A stretch of DNA of 64,000 bases from Flavobacterium sp. SM15 (GCF_022012335.1 NZ_JAKLTO010000003.1:415487-479486), one strand, 5' to 3'. Shown: positions 42,776 to 51,812, numbered from the stretch's first letter. The notes: generated from the letters alone by a model not told the origin. Program-made: numbers and translations.

Positions 42776-44485
42776 ATGAAAATTAGAAGAATTTTGACTT
42801 TACAGATGTTCGCAGCTTTAGCGCTAACAATATCTTTTGCAAGTTGCAGCAAAAAAGGGTCGTCTAAGGGAGGTTCTCAAGCAACAGGTTGGAAAATCAA
42901 CGACAAAAAAGGTGGTTTCCAATACAACGACAAATTTAAAAAACAAGAAACTCCACCAGGAATGGTTTCCATTGAAGGGGGAACCTTTACAATGGGTAAA
43001 GTGGAGGACGACGTAATGCACGATTGGAACAATACTCCAAATCAGCAACACGTACAATCGTTCTTCATGGATGAGACTGAGGTTACCAACATGATGTATG
43101 CTGAATACTTGTTTTGGTTAAAAACCGTTTTCCCTCCAGATCAAGAAAACTACAAAAACATTTATACAGGTGCTCTACCTGACACGTTAGTATGGAGAAA
43201 TCGTTTAGGATACAACGAAACGATGACCAACAACTACCTAAGACACCCAGCTTACGGAAGCTACCCAGTAGTTGGTGTTAACTGGATTCAGGCTTCTGAA
43301 TTTAGCAAATGGAGAACTGACCGTGTGAACGAGGCTATCCTTGAAAGAGAGCAGTATTTGAAGAAAGATGCTAAAATCAATGAGGTAGATGCATCAAACA
43401 CTTTCAGTACCGAGGCTTATTTAGCTAGTCCTTCTACAGCTCGTGGCGGAAACGAAGAAATTGTTTTCCGTGGGAAAGGTGCTAAAAAAGGTAAAGCAGC
43501 TAAACCTAAAACTACTAAAGATGGTAAAACCATCGAACCTAAAAACGTATTTGCTCAAAGATCATCAGGTATCATTTTGCCAGAGTACAGACTTCCAACC
43601 GAAGCTGAATGGGAATATGCTGCTACTGCATTAAACGGGATCCGTGAGTACAATATCTATAAAGGTAAAAAGAAATACCCTTGGAAAGGTCAATACACTC
43701 GCTCTGGAAAACGCCAAATGAGAGGTGATCAATTAGCCAACTTCAAACAAGGTAAAGGAGATTACGGCGGAATCGCAGGTTGGTCTGATGATGGTGCTGA
43801 CATCACTAACAAAGTTAAAGCATATCCACCAAACGACTTCGGTTTATATGATATGGCTGGTAACGTAGCTGAGTGGGTACAAGACGTTTACCGTCCAATG
43901 GTTGACGACGAAGCTAACGACTTCAACTACTTCCGTGGTAACGTTTACACTAAAAACAAAATTGGCGAAGACGGTAAAGTGGAAATGGTTACTGCTGAAA
44001 CTGTTAAATACGACACATTAAGCAATGGCAAAGTAATGGCTAGAAACTTCCCTGGTCAGATTGCACAAGTACCAGTTGACGAAAACGAAACCTATTTAAG
44101 ATACAACTTCTCTACTTCTGACAACAGAAACTATAGAGATGGTGACAAGCAATCTACTCGTTATTTTGACTTTGCTGGTAGTGAAGAAGGAGATAAAAAA
44201 ACTGATTCAAAAGTAATGTACAACTCTCCTAAACACATGATTTCTGTAGACAGTTTAGGAAACATGAACAGACAGTACGACAAAACCGCTATGAGCAAAA
44301 GAACTACTTTAGTAAACGATGATTCAAGAGTTTACAAAGGAGGTTCATGGAGAGACAGAGCGTATTGGCTAGACCCTGCTTCAAGAAGATACTACCCACA
44401 AGACATGGCAACTGACTACATTGGTTTCCGTTGCGCAATGTCTAAAGTAGGTCCAAAAGACAACAAGAAAAAACCAAGAGGTTAA
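42776..44485 (+). CDS. gldJ: Gliding motility lipoprotein GldJ
   Basis: 569 residues. Lipoprotein signal with lipobox SFASC, so C24 is the acylated residue. The rest is a formylglycine-generating-enzyme (SUMF1/FGE-sulfatase) fold: MVSIEGGTFTMGKVEDDVMH (about 63-82), VVGVNWIQASEFSKWRT, LPTEAEWEYAATALNG (about 276-291), DMAGNVAEWVQDVYRP and the closing YKGGSWRDRAYWLDPASRRY. Catalytic cysteines of true FGE are not evident. GldJ is essential for gliding and stabilises the T9SS motor/periplasmic ring in Flavobacterium. It is divergent from porU. Confidence 0.97.
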   Translation: MKIRRILTLQMFAALALTISFASCSKKGSSKGGSQATGWKINDKKGGFQYNDKFKKQETPPGMVSIEGGTFTMGKVEDDVMHDWNNTPNQQHVQSFFMDETEVTNMMYAEYLFWLKTVFPPDQENYKNIYTGALPDTLVWRNRLGYNETMTNNYLRHPAYGSYPVVGVNWIQASEFSKWRTDRVNEAILEREQYLKKDAKINEVDASNTFSTEAYLASPSTARGGNEEIVFRGKGAKKGKAAKPKTTKDGKTIEPKNVFAQRSSGIILPEYRLPTEAEWEYAATALNGIREYNIYKGKKKYPWKGQYTRSGKRQMRGDQLANFKQGKGDYGGIAGWSDDGADITNKVKAYPPNDFGLYDMAGNVAEWVQDVYRPMVDDEANDFNYFRGNVYTKNKIGEDGKVEMVTAETVKYDTLSNGKVMARNFPGQIAQVPVDENETYLRYNFSTSDNRNYRDGDKQSTRYFDFAGSEEGDKKTDSKVMYNSPKHMISVDSLGNMNRQYDKTAMSKRTTLVNDDSRVYKGGSWRDRAYWLDPASRRYYPQDMATDYIGFRCAMSKVGPKDNKKKPRG

Positions 44486-44509
44486 TTAAAATAAATTTTC
44501 ATACTCTAC

Positions 44510-44538
44510 AATAAAAGCCCTATTTTAGGGCTTTTATT
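44510..44538 (+). terminator. Terminator of gldJ
   Basis: Stem AATAAAAGCCCTA / TAGGGCTTTTATT with a TTT loop, between gldJ and murF. Confidence 0.88.
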
Positions 44539-44556
44539 TTTATATATACTTTTCAT

Positions 44557-45840
44557 ATGAAAATTGAGGAATTATACGAGTACTTTCTGCAATGCAAAAC
44601 AATCTCTACTGATACACGGAAAATAGAATCTGATTCATTATTCTTCGCTTTAAAAGGAGACAATTTTGACGCTAATGAATTCGCACAGCAAGCCTTAAAT
44701 AAAGGAGCTGCTTTTGTGGTTATTGACAATAAAAAGTTTCTTACCGACCAAGAGAAAATGATTTTGGTTCCCGACAGCTTAAAAACACTTCAAGAGCTAG
44801 CCAAGTACCATCGTCAGGAACTTGGATTACCTATCATTGCCCTAACAGGCAGTAACGGCAAAACCACCACCAAAGAACTAATCAACGTGGTATTGTCAAA
44901 AAAATACAAAACCAAGGCCACTGTTGGCAACCTAAACAACCACATTGGAGTCCCATTAACCTTGCTGTCTTTTAATGAAAACACCGATATCGGAATAGTA
45001 GAAATGGGTGCCAATCATCAAAAAGAAATTGAAATGCTTTGCCAAATCGCACAACCGGATTACGGTTACATCACAAACTTTGGAAAAGCACACCTTGAAG
45101 GTTTTGGAGGAGTCGAAGGAGTTATTAAGGGGAAAAGCGAACTTTACCAGTATTTAGAAGAGCATCAAAAAACAGCTTTTGTAAATTTAGATGACCCAAC
45201 ACAAAGAGAGAAATCCAACAAATTAAACCGCATTACTTTTTCTCAATCAGAAAAAGCCGACATTCAAATCGATTCCATTGAAGCAAATCCAATGGTAAAA
45301 ATTGGATACAACAACCAAACAGTAAATTCACATCTAATTGGAATTTACAACGCCAACAACATTAACGCCGCAATAACAATTGGAAATTATTTCAATGTAC
45401 CCGACTCCGATATTAAAGCTGCTATAGAAAATTACACCCCTGCAAACAACCGTTCACAGTTGATGGAGAAAAACGGCAATCAGATAATATTAGACGCCTA
45501 CAATGCAAATCCAAGCAGCATGGCCGCAGCCATTGCTAATTTTATTCAATTGGATGCAAGTGCAAAAATTGCAATTTTAGGTGACATGTTTGAATTAGGG
45601 ACAGAAAGCCTAGCAGAACACAAAAAAGTAATCGAATTACTTAACAACGAACCAACTATTGAAACCCATTTTGTAGGTAACGATTTTTACACAAACAAAA
45701 TCGAAATTAAACATTTTCATTTCCACAACAGCTTTGAAAGTTTCGCTTCAGCTTTTAAAAACAACAAACCCACAAACAAAACCATTTTAATAAAAGGGTC
45801 CAGAGGCATGGCACTGGAACGAACTTTAGAACTACTATAA
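44557..45840 (+). CDS. murF: UDP-N-acetylmuramoyl-tripeptide--D-alanyl-D-alanine ligase
   Basis: 427-residue Mur ligase that adds D-Ala-D-Ala to the UDP-MurNAc-tripeptide in the cytoplasm. Its N-terminal domain begins ISTDTRKIESDSLFFALKGD (about 17-36), the MurF/MurE-type substrate domain. ATP loop ALTGSNGKTTTKELI (about 95-109), central domain with NLNNHIGVPLTLL and VEMGANHQKEIEML, and C-terminal YNANPSSMAAAIANF. Its distance from the main dcw cluster is usual for Flavobacterium. It follows the gldJ terminator by 19 bp, so a promoter must lie in or before that short gap, or expression comes from read-through. Confidence 0.96.
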   Translation: MKIEELYEYFLQCKTISTDTRKIESDSLFFALKGDNFDANEFAQQALNKGAAFVVIDNKKFLTDQEKMILVPDSLKTLQELAKYHRQELGLPIIALTGSNGKTTTKELINVVLSKKYKTKATVGNLNNHIGVPLTLLSFNENTDIGIVEMGANHQKEIEMLCQIAQPDYGYITNFGKAHLEGFGGVEGVIKGKSELYQYLEEHQKTAFVNLDDPTQREKSNKLNRITFSQSEKADIQIDSIEANPMVKIGYNNQTVNSHLIGIYNANNINAAITIGNYFNVPDSDIKAAIENYTPANNRSQLMEKNGNQIILDAYNANPSSMAAAIANFIQLDASAKIAILGDMFELGTESLAEHKKVIELLNNEPTIETHFVGNDFYTNKIEIKHFHFHNSFESFASAFKNNKPTNKTILIKGSRGMALERTLELL

Positions 45841-45874
45841 ACTAAAAAGCACTTCAAATGAAGTGCTTTTTAGT
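45841..45874 (+). terminator. Terminator of murF
   Basis: Perfect 15-bp stem ACTAAAAAGCACTTC / GAAGTGCTTTTTAGT with an AAAT loop, directly after the stop codon. Confidence 0.93.
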
Positions 45875-45950
45875 TTATAGTAACAAAACGTTCAGAAAAA
45901 ATCAATAGCAACGAATCTACGAAATCAAATACGAGCTTAACAAATACAAT

Positions 45951-45980
45951 AAAAAAAACTCCCAAGTTTCCTTGAGAGTT
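45951..45980 (-). terminator. Terminator of the tRNA-Val pair
   Basis: On the minus strand AACTCTCAAG, a GAAA tetraloop, CTTGGGAGTT, then a run of T; 6 bp beyond the tRNA 3' end. Confidence 0.88.
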
Positions 45981-45986
45981 TCTCTG

Positions 45987-46061
45987 TGGGCGATGAGGGG
46001 TTCGAACCCCCGACCCCCTCGGTGTAAACGAGGTGCTCTGAACCAGCTGAGCTAATCGCCC
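45987..46061 (-). tRNA. tRNA-Val (anticodon TAC), copy 2
   Basis: 75-nt cloverleaf. Acceptor GGGCGAT pairs with ATCGCCC, D-arm AGCTCAGCTGGTTCAGAGC, anticodon stem CCTCG/CGAGG around TTTACAC (anticodon TAC), and T-arm with GGTTCGAAC. Discriminator A; the CCA end is not encoded. Identical in sequence to the copy at 46102, 115 bp away. Confidence 0.96.
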
Positions 46062-46101
46062 GATAATTCTTTTTATTATCAGTATGTTTTGATAAAAGTG
46101 G

Positions 46102-46176
46102 TGGGCGATGAGGGGTTCGAACCCCCGACCCCCTCGGTGTAAACGAGGTGCTCTGAACCAGCTGAGCTAATCGCCC
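46102..46176 (-). tRNA. tRNA-Val (anticodon TAC), copy 1
   Basis: Same 75-nt sequence as the downstream copy: anticodon loop TTTACAC, GGTTCGAAC T-arm, no encoded CCA. It is the promoter-proximal gene of a two-tRNA minus-strand unit that ends at the hairpin 45951-45980. Confidence 0.96.
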
Positions 46177-46249
46177 TTTTATCTTGCAACGGCTTTTCCC
46201 GTATTGCGAGTGCAAATATAGTTGTATTTTTTACTTCTGCAAAATTATT

Positions 46250-47476
46250 TTAAACAATTTCTGCAACTACAAAGGTACTTCCGCCAATATAAATAAAATC
46301 ATTGCTCTTAGAAATAAGCAAAGCATTCCGATAAGCTTCTGAAACAGAATTAAATACCCTACCTTTTAAACCAAATTCGGCAGCTTTAAGCTCTAAAATT
46401 TTTTCATCCAAACCACGCGGTACATTAGGCCTACAGAAAAAATAATTGGCATTTTTAGGAAACAAAGGCAAAATATCATCTAAATCTTTATCGTTTACCA
46501 CTCCCAAAACAAAATGCACTTGTTTAAATGTTTCCTTTTGAATCTGATTCAGCACAATTTTCAATCCATGACTGTTATGAGCTGTATCACAAATCACCTT
46601 CGGGTTGGAATGGATCTGCTGCCAACGTCCAAGTAAACCCGTGTTGCGCACTACATTCAACAAGCCTTTTTCTAAATCAGCTTCTGAAATTTCAAAATTT
46701 CTTTTTAGAACCTCAACAGTTTGCACCACCGTTTTCTTATTATGCACCTGATAATCGCCTAACAAACCACACGGATATTCTTTCTGAATCAAATCGGAAG
46801 CAAAATGAATCTCAGCACTACATACTTTTGCCTTTTCTAAAAAAACCGGTTTCGTTTCCTCTGTATATTCGCCGATCACAACGGGAATATTCGGCTTAAT
46901 AATACCAGCTTTCTCACCAGCAATTTCCTCCAAGGTAGTACCTAAAAACTGCGTATGGTCAAAACCAATATTGGTAATTACCGAAACCAACGGCGTAATT
47001 ATGTTGGTTGAATCCAACCTTCCTCCCATTCCTACTTCAATCACGGCAACATCAACCTGCTCTTTTGCAAAATAATCAAAAGTCAAACCAACGGTCATTT
47101 CAAAGAAACTCAACTGGTTTTCTTCAAAAAAAGGTTTATTCGCATCAATAAAATCGACCACAAAATCTTCCGATATCATTGCTCCGTTAATCTTAATGCG
47201 CTCTCTGAAATCCTTTAAGTGCGGTGAAGTATAGAGCCCAACCTTATAACCCGCCTCCTGCAGCACCGAGGCAATCATGGACGAAGTAGACCCCTTTCCG
47301 TTAGTACCTGCCACATGCACACATTTAATGGATTTTTCAGGATTTCCCAAATGCCTAGCAAGCAAAATCGTGTTGGTCAAATCCTTCTTATAGGCCGATG
47401 CTCCTTGCTGTTGATACATGGGCAATTGGGCAAACATCCACTGTAAAGTTTCGGGATACGTCATTTTGGAATACAT
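46250..47476 (-). CDS. folC: Folylpolyglutamate synthase / dihydrofolate synthase
   Basis: 408-residue Mur-ligase-like enzyme that adds glutamate to dihydropteroate and folates. ATP loop HVAGTNGKGSTSSMIASVLQ (about 53-72), GLYTSPHLKDFRERIKING (about 79-97), central VAVIEVGMGGRLDSTNIITP (about 137-156), GFDHTQFLG and the C-terminal ICDTAHNSHGLKIVL. These are FolC signatures rather than MurC-F. Start M1 (47476) or M5 (47464) are both ATG; the shorter MTYPETLQWMFAQLPMYQQ is the usual FolC start and is slightly preferred. Divergent from exbB. Confidence 0.95.
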   Translation of the reverse strand: MYSKMTYPETLQWMFAQLPMYQQQGASAYKKDLTNTILLARHLGNPEKSIKCVHVAGTNGKGSTSSMIASVLQEAGYKVGLYTSPHLKDFRERIKINGAMISEDFVVDFIDANKPFFEENQLSFFEMTVGLTFDYFAKEQVDVAVIEVGMGGRLDSTNIITPLVSVITNIGFDHTQFLGTTLEEIAGEKAGIIKPNIPVVIGEYTEETKPVFLEKAKVCSAEIHFASDLIQKEYPCGLLGDYQVHNKKTVVQTVEVLKRNFEISEADLEKGLLNVVRNTGLLGRWQQIHSNPKVICDTAHNSHGLKIVLNQIQKETFKQVHFVLGVVNDKDLDDILPLFPKNANYFFCRPNVPRGLDEKILELKAAEFGLKGRVFNSVSEAYRNALLISKSNDFIYIGGSTFVVAEIV

Positions 47477-47602
47477 TTTGCTGTTAAAATCTATACCGAT
47501 AAAATAAATAATCTTTTTTTTAGTTTATTAGGGTATAGAAATTTATCTTTATTGCAAAATTGAGATTATTTTTAAAATAAATTATAGCTATCATTCGAAT
47601 TT

Positions 47603-48316
47603 ATGACTGGATTTTTTTTACAAGTACAAAATGACTCCATCGCTCAGGCTGCCGGCGCTGTTGTAGAAGGAGTAGTAAAAGACAACGAGATTTCCGTATT
47701 GGAATTCATCTTAAAGGGAGGAATCTTTTTAATCCCGATTGCGATTTTATTATTCTACACGATTTACGTAATCATTGAACGCTTCCTATACATCAAAAAA
47801 GCCACAAAAACCGACCCACATTTAATGAAAGACATTCGCACGCATCTTAATGCCGGGAATATTGATATGGCTATTTCTGCTGCGGAACGTGACGGTGCTG
47901 CTTCTGCTATTGTGATCAAAGAAGGGATTCAAACCATCGGACGACCAATTTCAGAAATCGAATCGAACATGGAAAAGATGGCCAACATCGAAATTGGAGA
48001 AATGGAGAAAAAATTAGGCGTTCTAGGACTTATCGCCGGTATCGCGCCAACTCTTGGGTTCATCGGAACCATTTCCGGGGTAATCAAGATTTTCTACAGT
48101 ATTTCAGTAACGGAAAACATCAGTATCGGAAACATTTCCGGAGGTTTATACGAGAAAATGATCAGTAGTGGAGCCGGGCTTATCGTGGGGATTATCGCGT
48201 ATTCCGCTTACCACTTGTACAACAGCATGATCGACAACTATTCACTGAACATGCAAAGACACGTACTGGAATTCGTTAACATAATTCAGAGACCAAATGC
48301 CGATAAAACGAAATAA
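47603..48316 (+). CDS. exbB: ExbB/TolQ/MotA-type proton-channel protein
   Basis: 237 residues with three membrane segments: GGIFLIPIAILLFYTIYVII (about 39-58), then the conserved MEKMANIEIGEMEKKLGVLG loop leading into LIAGIAPTLGFIGTISGVIK (about 143-162), and ISSGAGLIVGIIAYSAYHLY (about 190-209). These are the ExbB/TolQ signature regions. With ExbD it uses the proton gradient to drive TonB. The exbD start lies 20 bp inside this gene, so they are translationally coupled. Confidence 0.93.
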   Translation: MTGFFLQVQNDSIAQAAGAVVEGVVKDNEISVLEFILKGGIFLIPIAILLFYTIYVIIERFLYIKKATKTDPHLMKDIRTHLNAGNIDMAISAAERDGAASAIVIKEGIQTIGRPISEIESNMEKMANIEIGEMEKKLGVLGLIAGIAPTLGFIGTISGVIKIFYSISVTENISIGNISGGLYEKMISSGAGLIVGIIAYSAYHLYNSMIDNYSLNMQRHVLEFVNIIQRPNADKTK

Positions 48317-48695
48317 ACGCTTTCACGCAGAAGTCGCCACGAGTTCCCTGAGCGACATTATGTTCTTCCTGCTTTTGTTCTTTTTGATCATCTCAACTTT
48401 GGCCAATCCGAATGTGATTAAGATGACGCTTCCCAAATCGAAGAACAACGAAAAGACCAATAAGCAACTTATAAGCTTGTCTGTAACGGAAGAAAAACGC
48501 TTTTTCCTGGACAAACAGGAAGTGCCTTTCGACCAATTGGAAAAAGAATTGCTTACCAAAATTGGCGACAATAAAGAACAAGCCGTTGTAGTGCGTATTC
48601 CGTACAACTTACAAGTGCAAGACCTAGTTGACGTATTGCAAATTGGGGTAAAAAACAACCTGAAATTTGTAATTGCCACCAGTGCCTCGAAATAA
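48297..48695 (+). CDS. exbD: ExbD/TolR-family biopolymer transport protein
   Basis: 132 residues: a short cytoplasmic N-terminus (AEVATSSLSDIMF, with the membrane-entry Asp of the family), a single membrane helix MFFLLLFFLIISTLA (about 22-36) and a periplasmic domain ending in VQDLVDVLQIGVKNNLKFVIA. It overlaps exbB by 20 bp. Partner of ExbB; the likely third partner, tonB, is 0.8 kb downstream but on the opposite strand. Confidence 0.93.
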   Translation: MPIKRNKRFHAEVATSSLSDIMFFLLLFFLIISTLANPNVIKMTLPKSKNNEKTNKQLISLSVTEEKRFFLDKQEVPFDQLEKELLTKIGDNKEQAVVVRIPYNLQVQDLVDVLQIGVKNNLKFVIATSASK

Positions 48696-48732
48696 TATTT
48701 TTAGAAGCCGGGAACCTGTTTTCCACTCTATC

Positions 48733-48778
48733 TTTTATAAAAAAAAGCCATTCAAACGAATGGCTTTTTTTTATAAAA
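48733..48778. terminator. Terminator with 21-bp perfect stem
   Basis: Arms 48733-48753 and 48758-48778 are perfectly complementary (core GCCATTC / GAATGGC with A8/T8 and TTTTAT/ATAAAA ends) with an AAAC loop. It ends exbB-exbD and may also serve the convergent DUF998-like gene. Confidence 0.93.
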
Positions 48779-48800
48779 GGATGCCGCTGCAACCAGGGCT
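48773..48800 (-). repeat. Dispersed repeat F fragment, copy 2
   Basis: The minus strand contains GCAGCGGCATCCTTTTAT, an exact 18-nt match to 29986-30003. It overlaps the outer arm of the terminator. Confidence 0.6.
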
Positions 48801-48836
48801 ATTAAATTTGTTTGAAAACACGATTAGCTTTTCAAC

Positions 48837-49469
48837 CTAATCATTAGGCAACTTAGCAGTTTTAATAAACTCAAAATCTTCTTTGGTTGTGAAATACTCT
48901 AAACTTAAAATCAATATTATTTTACTAACGAACGTTACTTTCTGCATAATCGCTAACAATTCAAAATCTCCAGAACCATAAAGATACATGGTATAATAAA
49001 ATATGAGAAGGCTGGTAATACAAAGGAATTTAAAAAAATGCAGTTTTGATTTTAAAACAAAAACCGTAATATAAAATATACTCACCAAAAACATAGTCCC
49101 AGAAACCACAATCATTTGATCGTGTAACGGTGTTACAATTAAAAAAGTAAAAAACGTTCCTCCAGCTCCTAAATATTTGACAACCTTTGCTGCATGCTTA
49201 TCAGGAATCCTCTTTGAAAACCCAATAAAAAACAGAGCCAGACTCATTGAAAACAAAAACACACCAACATCAGCCCAAATTCTTGAGGGATTTTCCAAAC
49301 CGTTGATTGCTTTCTCTGCAAAAAGATTACTTATGAAATTTTTGGTCCAATCAAAACCAATAGAATTTTTATCAAAAAGAGAACCACCCGGATACACCAA
49401 AGTGGCTATAAAAACAAGGGACAACGAAACCGTCATCCCTAACAATACAGTATGCTTTTTTATTTGCAT
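48837..49469 (-). CDS. DUF998-like six-TM membrane protein
   Basis: 210 residues with about six hydrophobic helices (VLLGMTVSLSLVFIATLVYP, WADVGVFLFSMSLALFFIGF, GGTFFTFLIVTPLHDQMIVV and so on). The first loop YPGGSLFDKNSIGFDWTKNFISNL resembles the conserved first loop of DUF998-type proteins. Function is unknown. It begins 2 bp after the tonB stop codon, so it is the second gene of a tonB operon, although nothing in its sequence ties it to TonB work. Confidence 0.7.
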   Translation of the reverse strand: MQIKKHTVLLGMTVSLSLVFIATLVYPGGSLFDKNSIGFDWTKNFISNLFAEKAINGLENPSRIWADVGVFLFSMSLALFFIGFSKRIPDKHAAKVVKYLGAGGTFFTFLIVTPLHDQMIVVSGTMFLVSIFYITVFVLKSKLHFFKFLCITSLLIFYYTMYLYGSGDFELLAIMQKVTFVSKIILILSLEYFTTKEDFEFIKTAKLPND

Positions 49470-49471
49470 AA

Positions 49472-50395
49472 TTAATTCAAACTAAAGCTGTAAATAATTT
49501 TTCCAACTTGTCGTTCCGGTGCGTCCTCACTAGCCTGCCATCTGGTGTTCATCGCTGCAATTCGCGCCTGATCAAGCAAACATTTAGCCGTATTGGTGGT
49601 TCCTTTGATTCCTGGTGTCGCCGAAATCGTTTTACCGGATTTATCCACAGAAACCTCAACTACTACTTTACCTTCTTCATTACAGTTATAGTTTGGCGAT
49701 GGTTTGGACAATGCTTTTCGGTTTCCAAGGGAATAACCTGCGCCATTCCCCAGCCCGTGACCACTTCCGTTGCCGCCACCGGAACCGCTTCCGCTTCCCG
49801 GGCCTGTTCCTGTGCCGTTACCTGTGCCGTTCCCGCCACCAGTTCCACCTCCGGAACCACCAGAACCGTAATAACCGTTGGAAGCTAAATCTCCATTGCT
49901 TTTCCCTTTATTTCCGGCTTGGTTATCGTCACCGTCACCGCCTTTTTTGGAACCGTTCATTAAATTAGCCAAAGCATCGTTGGTATTTTTAGAAACCGTA
50001 GGCTTTTTAACCTCAACTGGTTTGGGATCGGTTTTTACCACCGGTTTTGTTTTTACAGGATTTGGATTTTTTGGAATCACTACCGCATTATCTTCCGGTG
50101 TATCGCTGGAAATGATATCTTCTTCCTGAGCCGATGTTGCCGCTACTTGTTTCACGTCATTTTTAACATTCAGCACTTCACTTTGGTAGTTATCCCCCAT
50201 TCCAACATCACTGTCTCCGAAGTTGATGGTCACTCCACCTCCGCCACCTCCTCCACCTAACATGGCTAAGGTTTCCGGATTTGTGGGAGGCCAAAATCGG
50301 ATAAAAAACAAAAGCAGCAGTAAAAAGGCGTAGATCACTATTGTTAACAATAACGACTTCCTTTTTTCTGCTGCTGATATATCAAACTGTTCCAT
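49472..50395 (-). CDS. TonB-family energy transducer
   Basis: 307 residues. Cytoplasmic start MEQFDISAAEKRKSLLL, one membrane helix TIVIYAFLLLLLFFIRFW (about 18-35), a G8 run just outside the membrane, a Pro/Lys-rich spacer (NPVKTKPVVKTDPKPVEVKK), a long Gly/Ser/Asn-rich linker (about 160-225), and a C-terminal TonB-like domain with EGKVVVEVSVDKSGKTISAT (about 237-256). It should span the periplasm and be driven by ExbB/ExbD. The long glycine-rich linker in addition to the Pro/Lys spacer is notable. It is transcribed away from exbB-exbD, toward them, with a good promoter at 50425-50453. Confidence 0.88.
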   Translation of the reverse strand: MEQFDISAAEKRKSLLLTIVIYAFLLLLLFFIRFWPPTNPETLAMLGGGGGGGGVTINFGDSDVGMGDNYQSEVLNVKNDVKQVAATSAQEEDIISSDTPEDNAVVIPKNPNPVKTKPVVKTDPKPVEVKKPTVSKNTNDALANLMNGSKKGGDGDDNQAGNKGKSNGDLASNGYYGSGGSGGGTGGGNGTGNGTGTGPGSGSGSGGGNGSGHGLGNGAGYSLGNRKALSKPSPNYNCNEEGKVVVEVSVDKSGKTISATPGIKGTTNTAKCLLDQARIAAMNTRWQASEDAPERQVGKIIYSFSLN

Positions 50396-50424
50396 ATTCC
50401 TAACTCTTACTCAAACAATAATAA

Positions 50425-50453
50425 CGAAAATACGCTTTTTTTGTTATGTTCAA
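50425..50453 (-). promoter_or_regulatory. Promoter of the tonB-DUF998 unit
   Basis: On the minus strand TTG (50453-50451), 18 nt, TATTTTCG (50432-50425), one mismatch to TAnnTTTG; 29 bases before the tonB ATG. Confidence 0.55.
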
Positions 50454-50472
50454 AGAGCTAAATATACAAGAA

Positions 50473-51699
50473 TTATACCAATTGTTTCAACGCAATTTCA
50501 AAAGCTCTTGCGCTAATATTCTTCTTGTCGGAACTTACATCATAAGTTTTTTGAATCGCCGCTTTAATAATATCCGAAGTATCATTAAAAATCGCCTCAT
50601 CTGTCATAGCAACTTTTTTCTCCATGAAATAAGCAAAAACACGCGCCATTCCACAGTTGGAGATAAAATCCGGAACCAAACTTACTTTAGCATCCACTTC
50701 TTCCATAATAGGTCCGAAAAAGATTTCTTTATCTGCAAATGGTACGTTAGCTCCACAAGAAATCACTTCCAATCCTGCTGCCACCATACTATCCACTTGA
50801 GCTTTAGTAACCAATCTTGAAGCCGCACACGGAGCAAAAACCTCTGCACCAATCGACCAGATTTTCTCATTGATTTCCGCAAATGGGATCATGTTATCCG
50901 CCACTAACGTATTACCGTTTTTATTTAAGAACAAGGTTCTGATTTCTTCAAAAGAGAAACCGTTTTCGTTGATCACTCCTCCATCTCTATCAATGATTCC
51001 GACAACTTTAGCTCCCATTTCAGCTAAATAGAAAGCAGCTGCAGAACCTACGTTTCCGAAACCTTGAACGATCGCTTTTTTCCCTTGCACATTACCTCCG
51101 TAAATATCATAAAAATGACGAACAGCCTGAGCTACTCCATAACCGGTAATCATATCGGCAACTGTATATTTTCTGTTGATGTCTGGTGAAAAAGTCGTGT
51201 TCTCGATCACTTTTACCACACCTTGACGCAATTGTCCGATGCGGTTGATTTTATCTGCTTCCGTTGGTTTGAAATGCCCGTTGAAAACACCTTCCTGTGG
51301 ATGCCAAACTCCACATTCTTCCGTCATTGGAATTACTTCGTGGATTTCGTCTACGTTCAAATCGCCTCCGGTTCCGTAGTAGCTTTTCAATAATGGAGAA
51401 ACCGCTTTATACCAACGCTGTAAAACACCTTGTTTTCTAGGATCGTTCGGGTCAAAATTGATTCCTGATTTCGCACCACCGATAGCTGGCCCTGAAACCG
51501 AGAATTTCACTTCCATTGTTTTTGCTAACGAAAGTACTTCATTCATATCCAATCCCTTACGCATACGAGTACCACCACCGGCAGCTCCTCCACGTAACGA
51601 ATTAATTACTGTCCAACCTTCTGCATCAGTTTCCGGATCTTTCCAATGGAACACCACTTCTGGTTCTTTATTTTCGAATTTTTTAAGTAAATCTTTCAT
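50473..51699 (-). CDS. Glu/Leu/Phe/Val dehydrogenase family protein
   Basis: About 408 residues. NAD(P)-linked oxidative deamination of an amino acid. The substrate/catalytic region VSGPAIGGAKSGINFDPNDP carries the conserved catalytic-region lysine, and GTGGDLNVDE follows. The dinucleotide fold is AIVQGFGNVGSAAAFYLAEM, and the hallmark FAPCAASRLVT and ISCGANVPF are also present. The family includes glutamate and leucine dehydrogenases and the motifs do not decide between them. ATG at 51699 (MKDLLKKFENKEPE) is preferred: an in-frame TTG at 51762 would add a poorly conserved leader. Upstream TAGATTTG at 51813-51820 is a possible promoter box. Confidence 0.93.
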   Translation of the reverse strand: MKDLLKKFENKEPEVVFHWKDPETDAEGWTVINSLRGGAAGGGTRMRKGLDMNEVLSLAKTMEVKFSVSGPAIGGAKSGINFDPNDPRKQGVLQRWYKAVSPLLKSYYGTGGDLNVDEIHEVIPMTEECGVWHPQEGVFNGHFKPTEADKINRIGQLRQGVVKVIENTTFSPDINRKYTVADMITGYGVAQAVRHFYDIYGGNVQGKKAIVQGFGNVGSAAAFYLAEMGAKVVGIIDRDGGVINENGFSFEEIRTLFLNKNGNTLVADNMIPFAEINEKIWSIGAEVFAPCAASRLVTKAQVDSMVAAGLEVISCGANVPFADKEIFFGPIMEEVDAKVSLVPDFISNCGMARVFAYFMEKKVAMTDEAIFNDTSDIIKAAIQKTYDVSSDKKNISARAFEIALKQLV

Positions 51700-51812
51700 A
51701 TTAGTGTTTGTGTTATTTTTTAAAAAAAATGGTCTCGAAAATTTTTTTAATCGGGTTTGCAAACAAACATTTGTCTATTGCGATTTCATCTGTAAAATGA
51801 AATTTTGATATG

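Noticed and set aside
45937..46215. Open frame of 92 codons on the minus strand
   Set aside because: It runs through the two tRNA-Val genes; the repeated peptide it would encode comes from the identical tRNA sequences.
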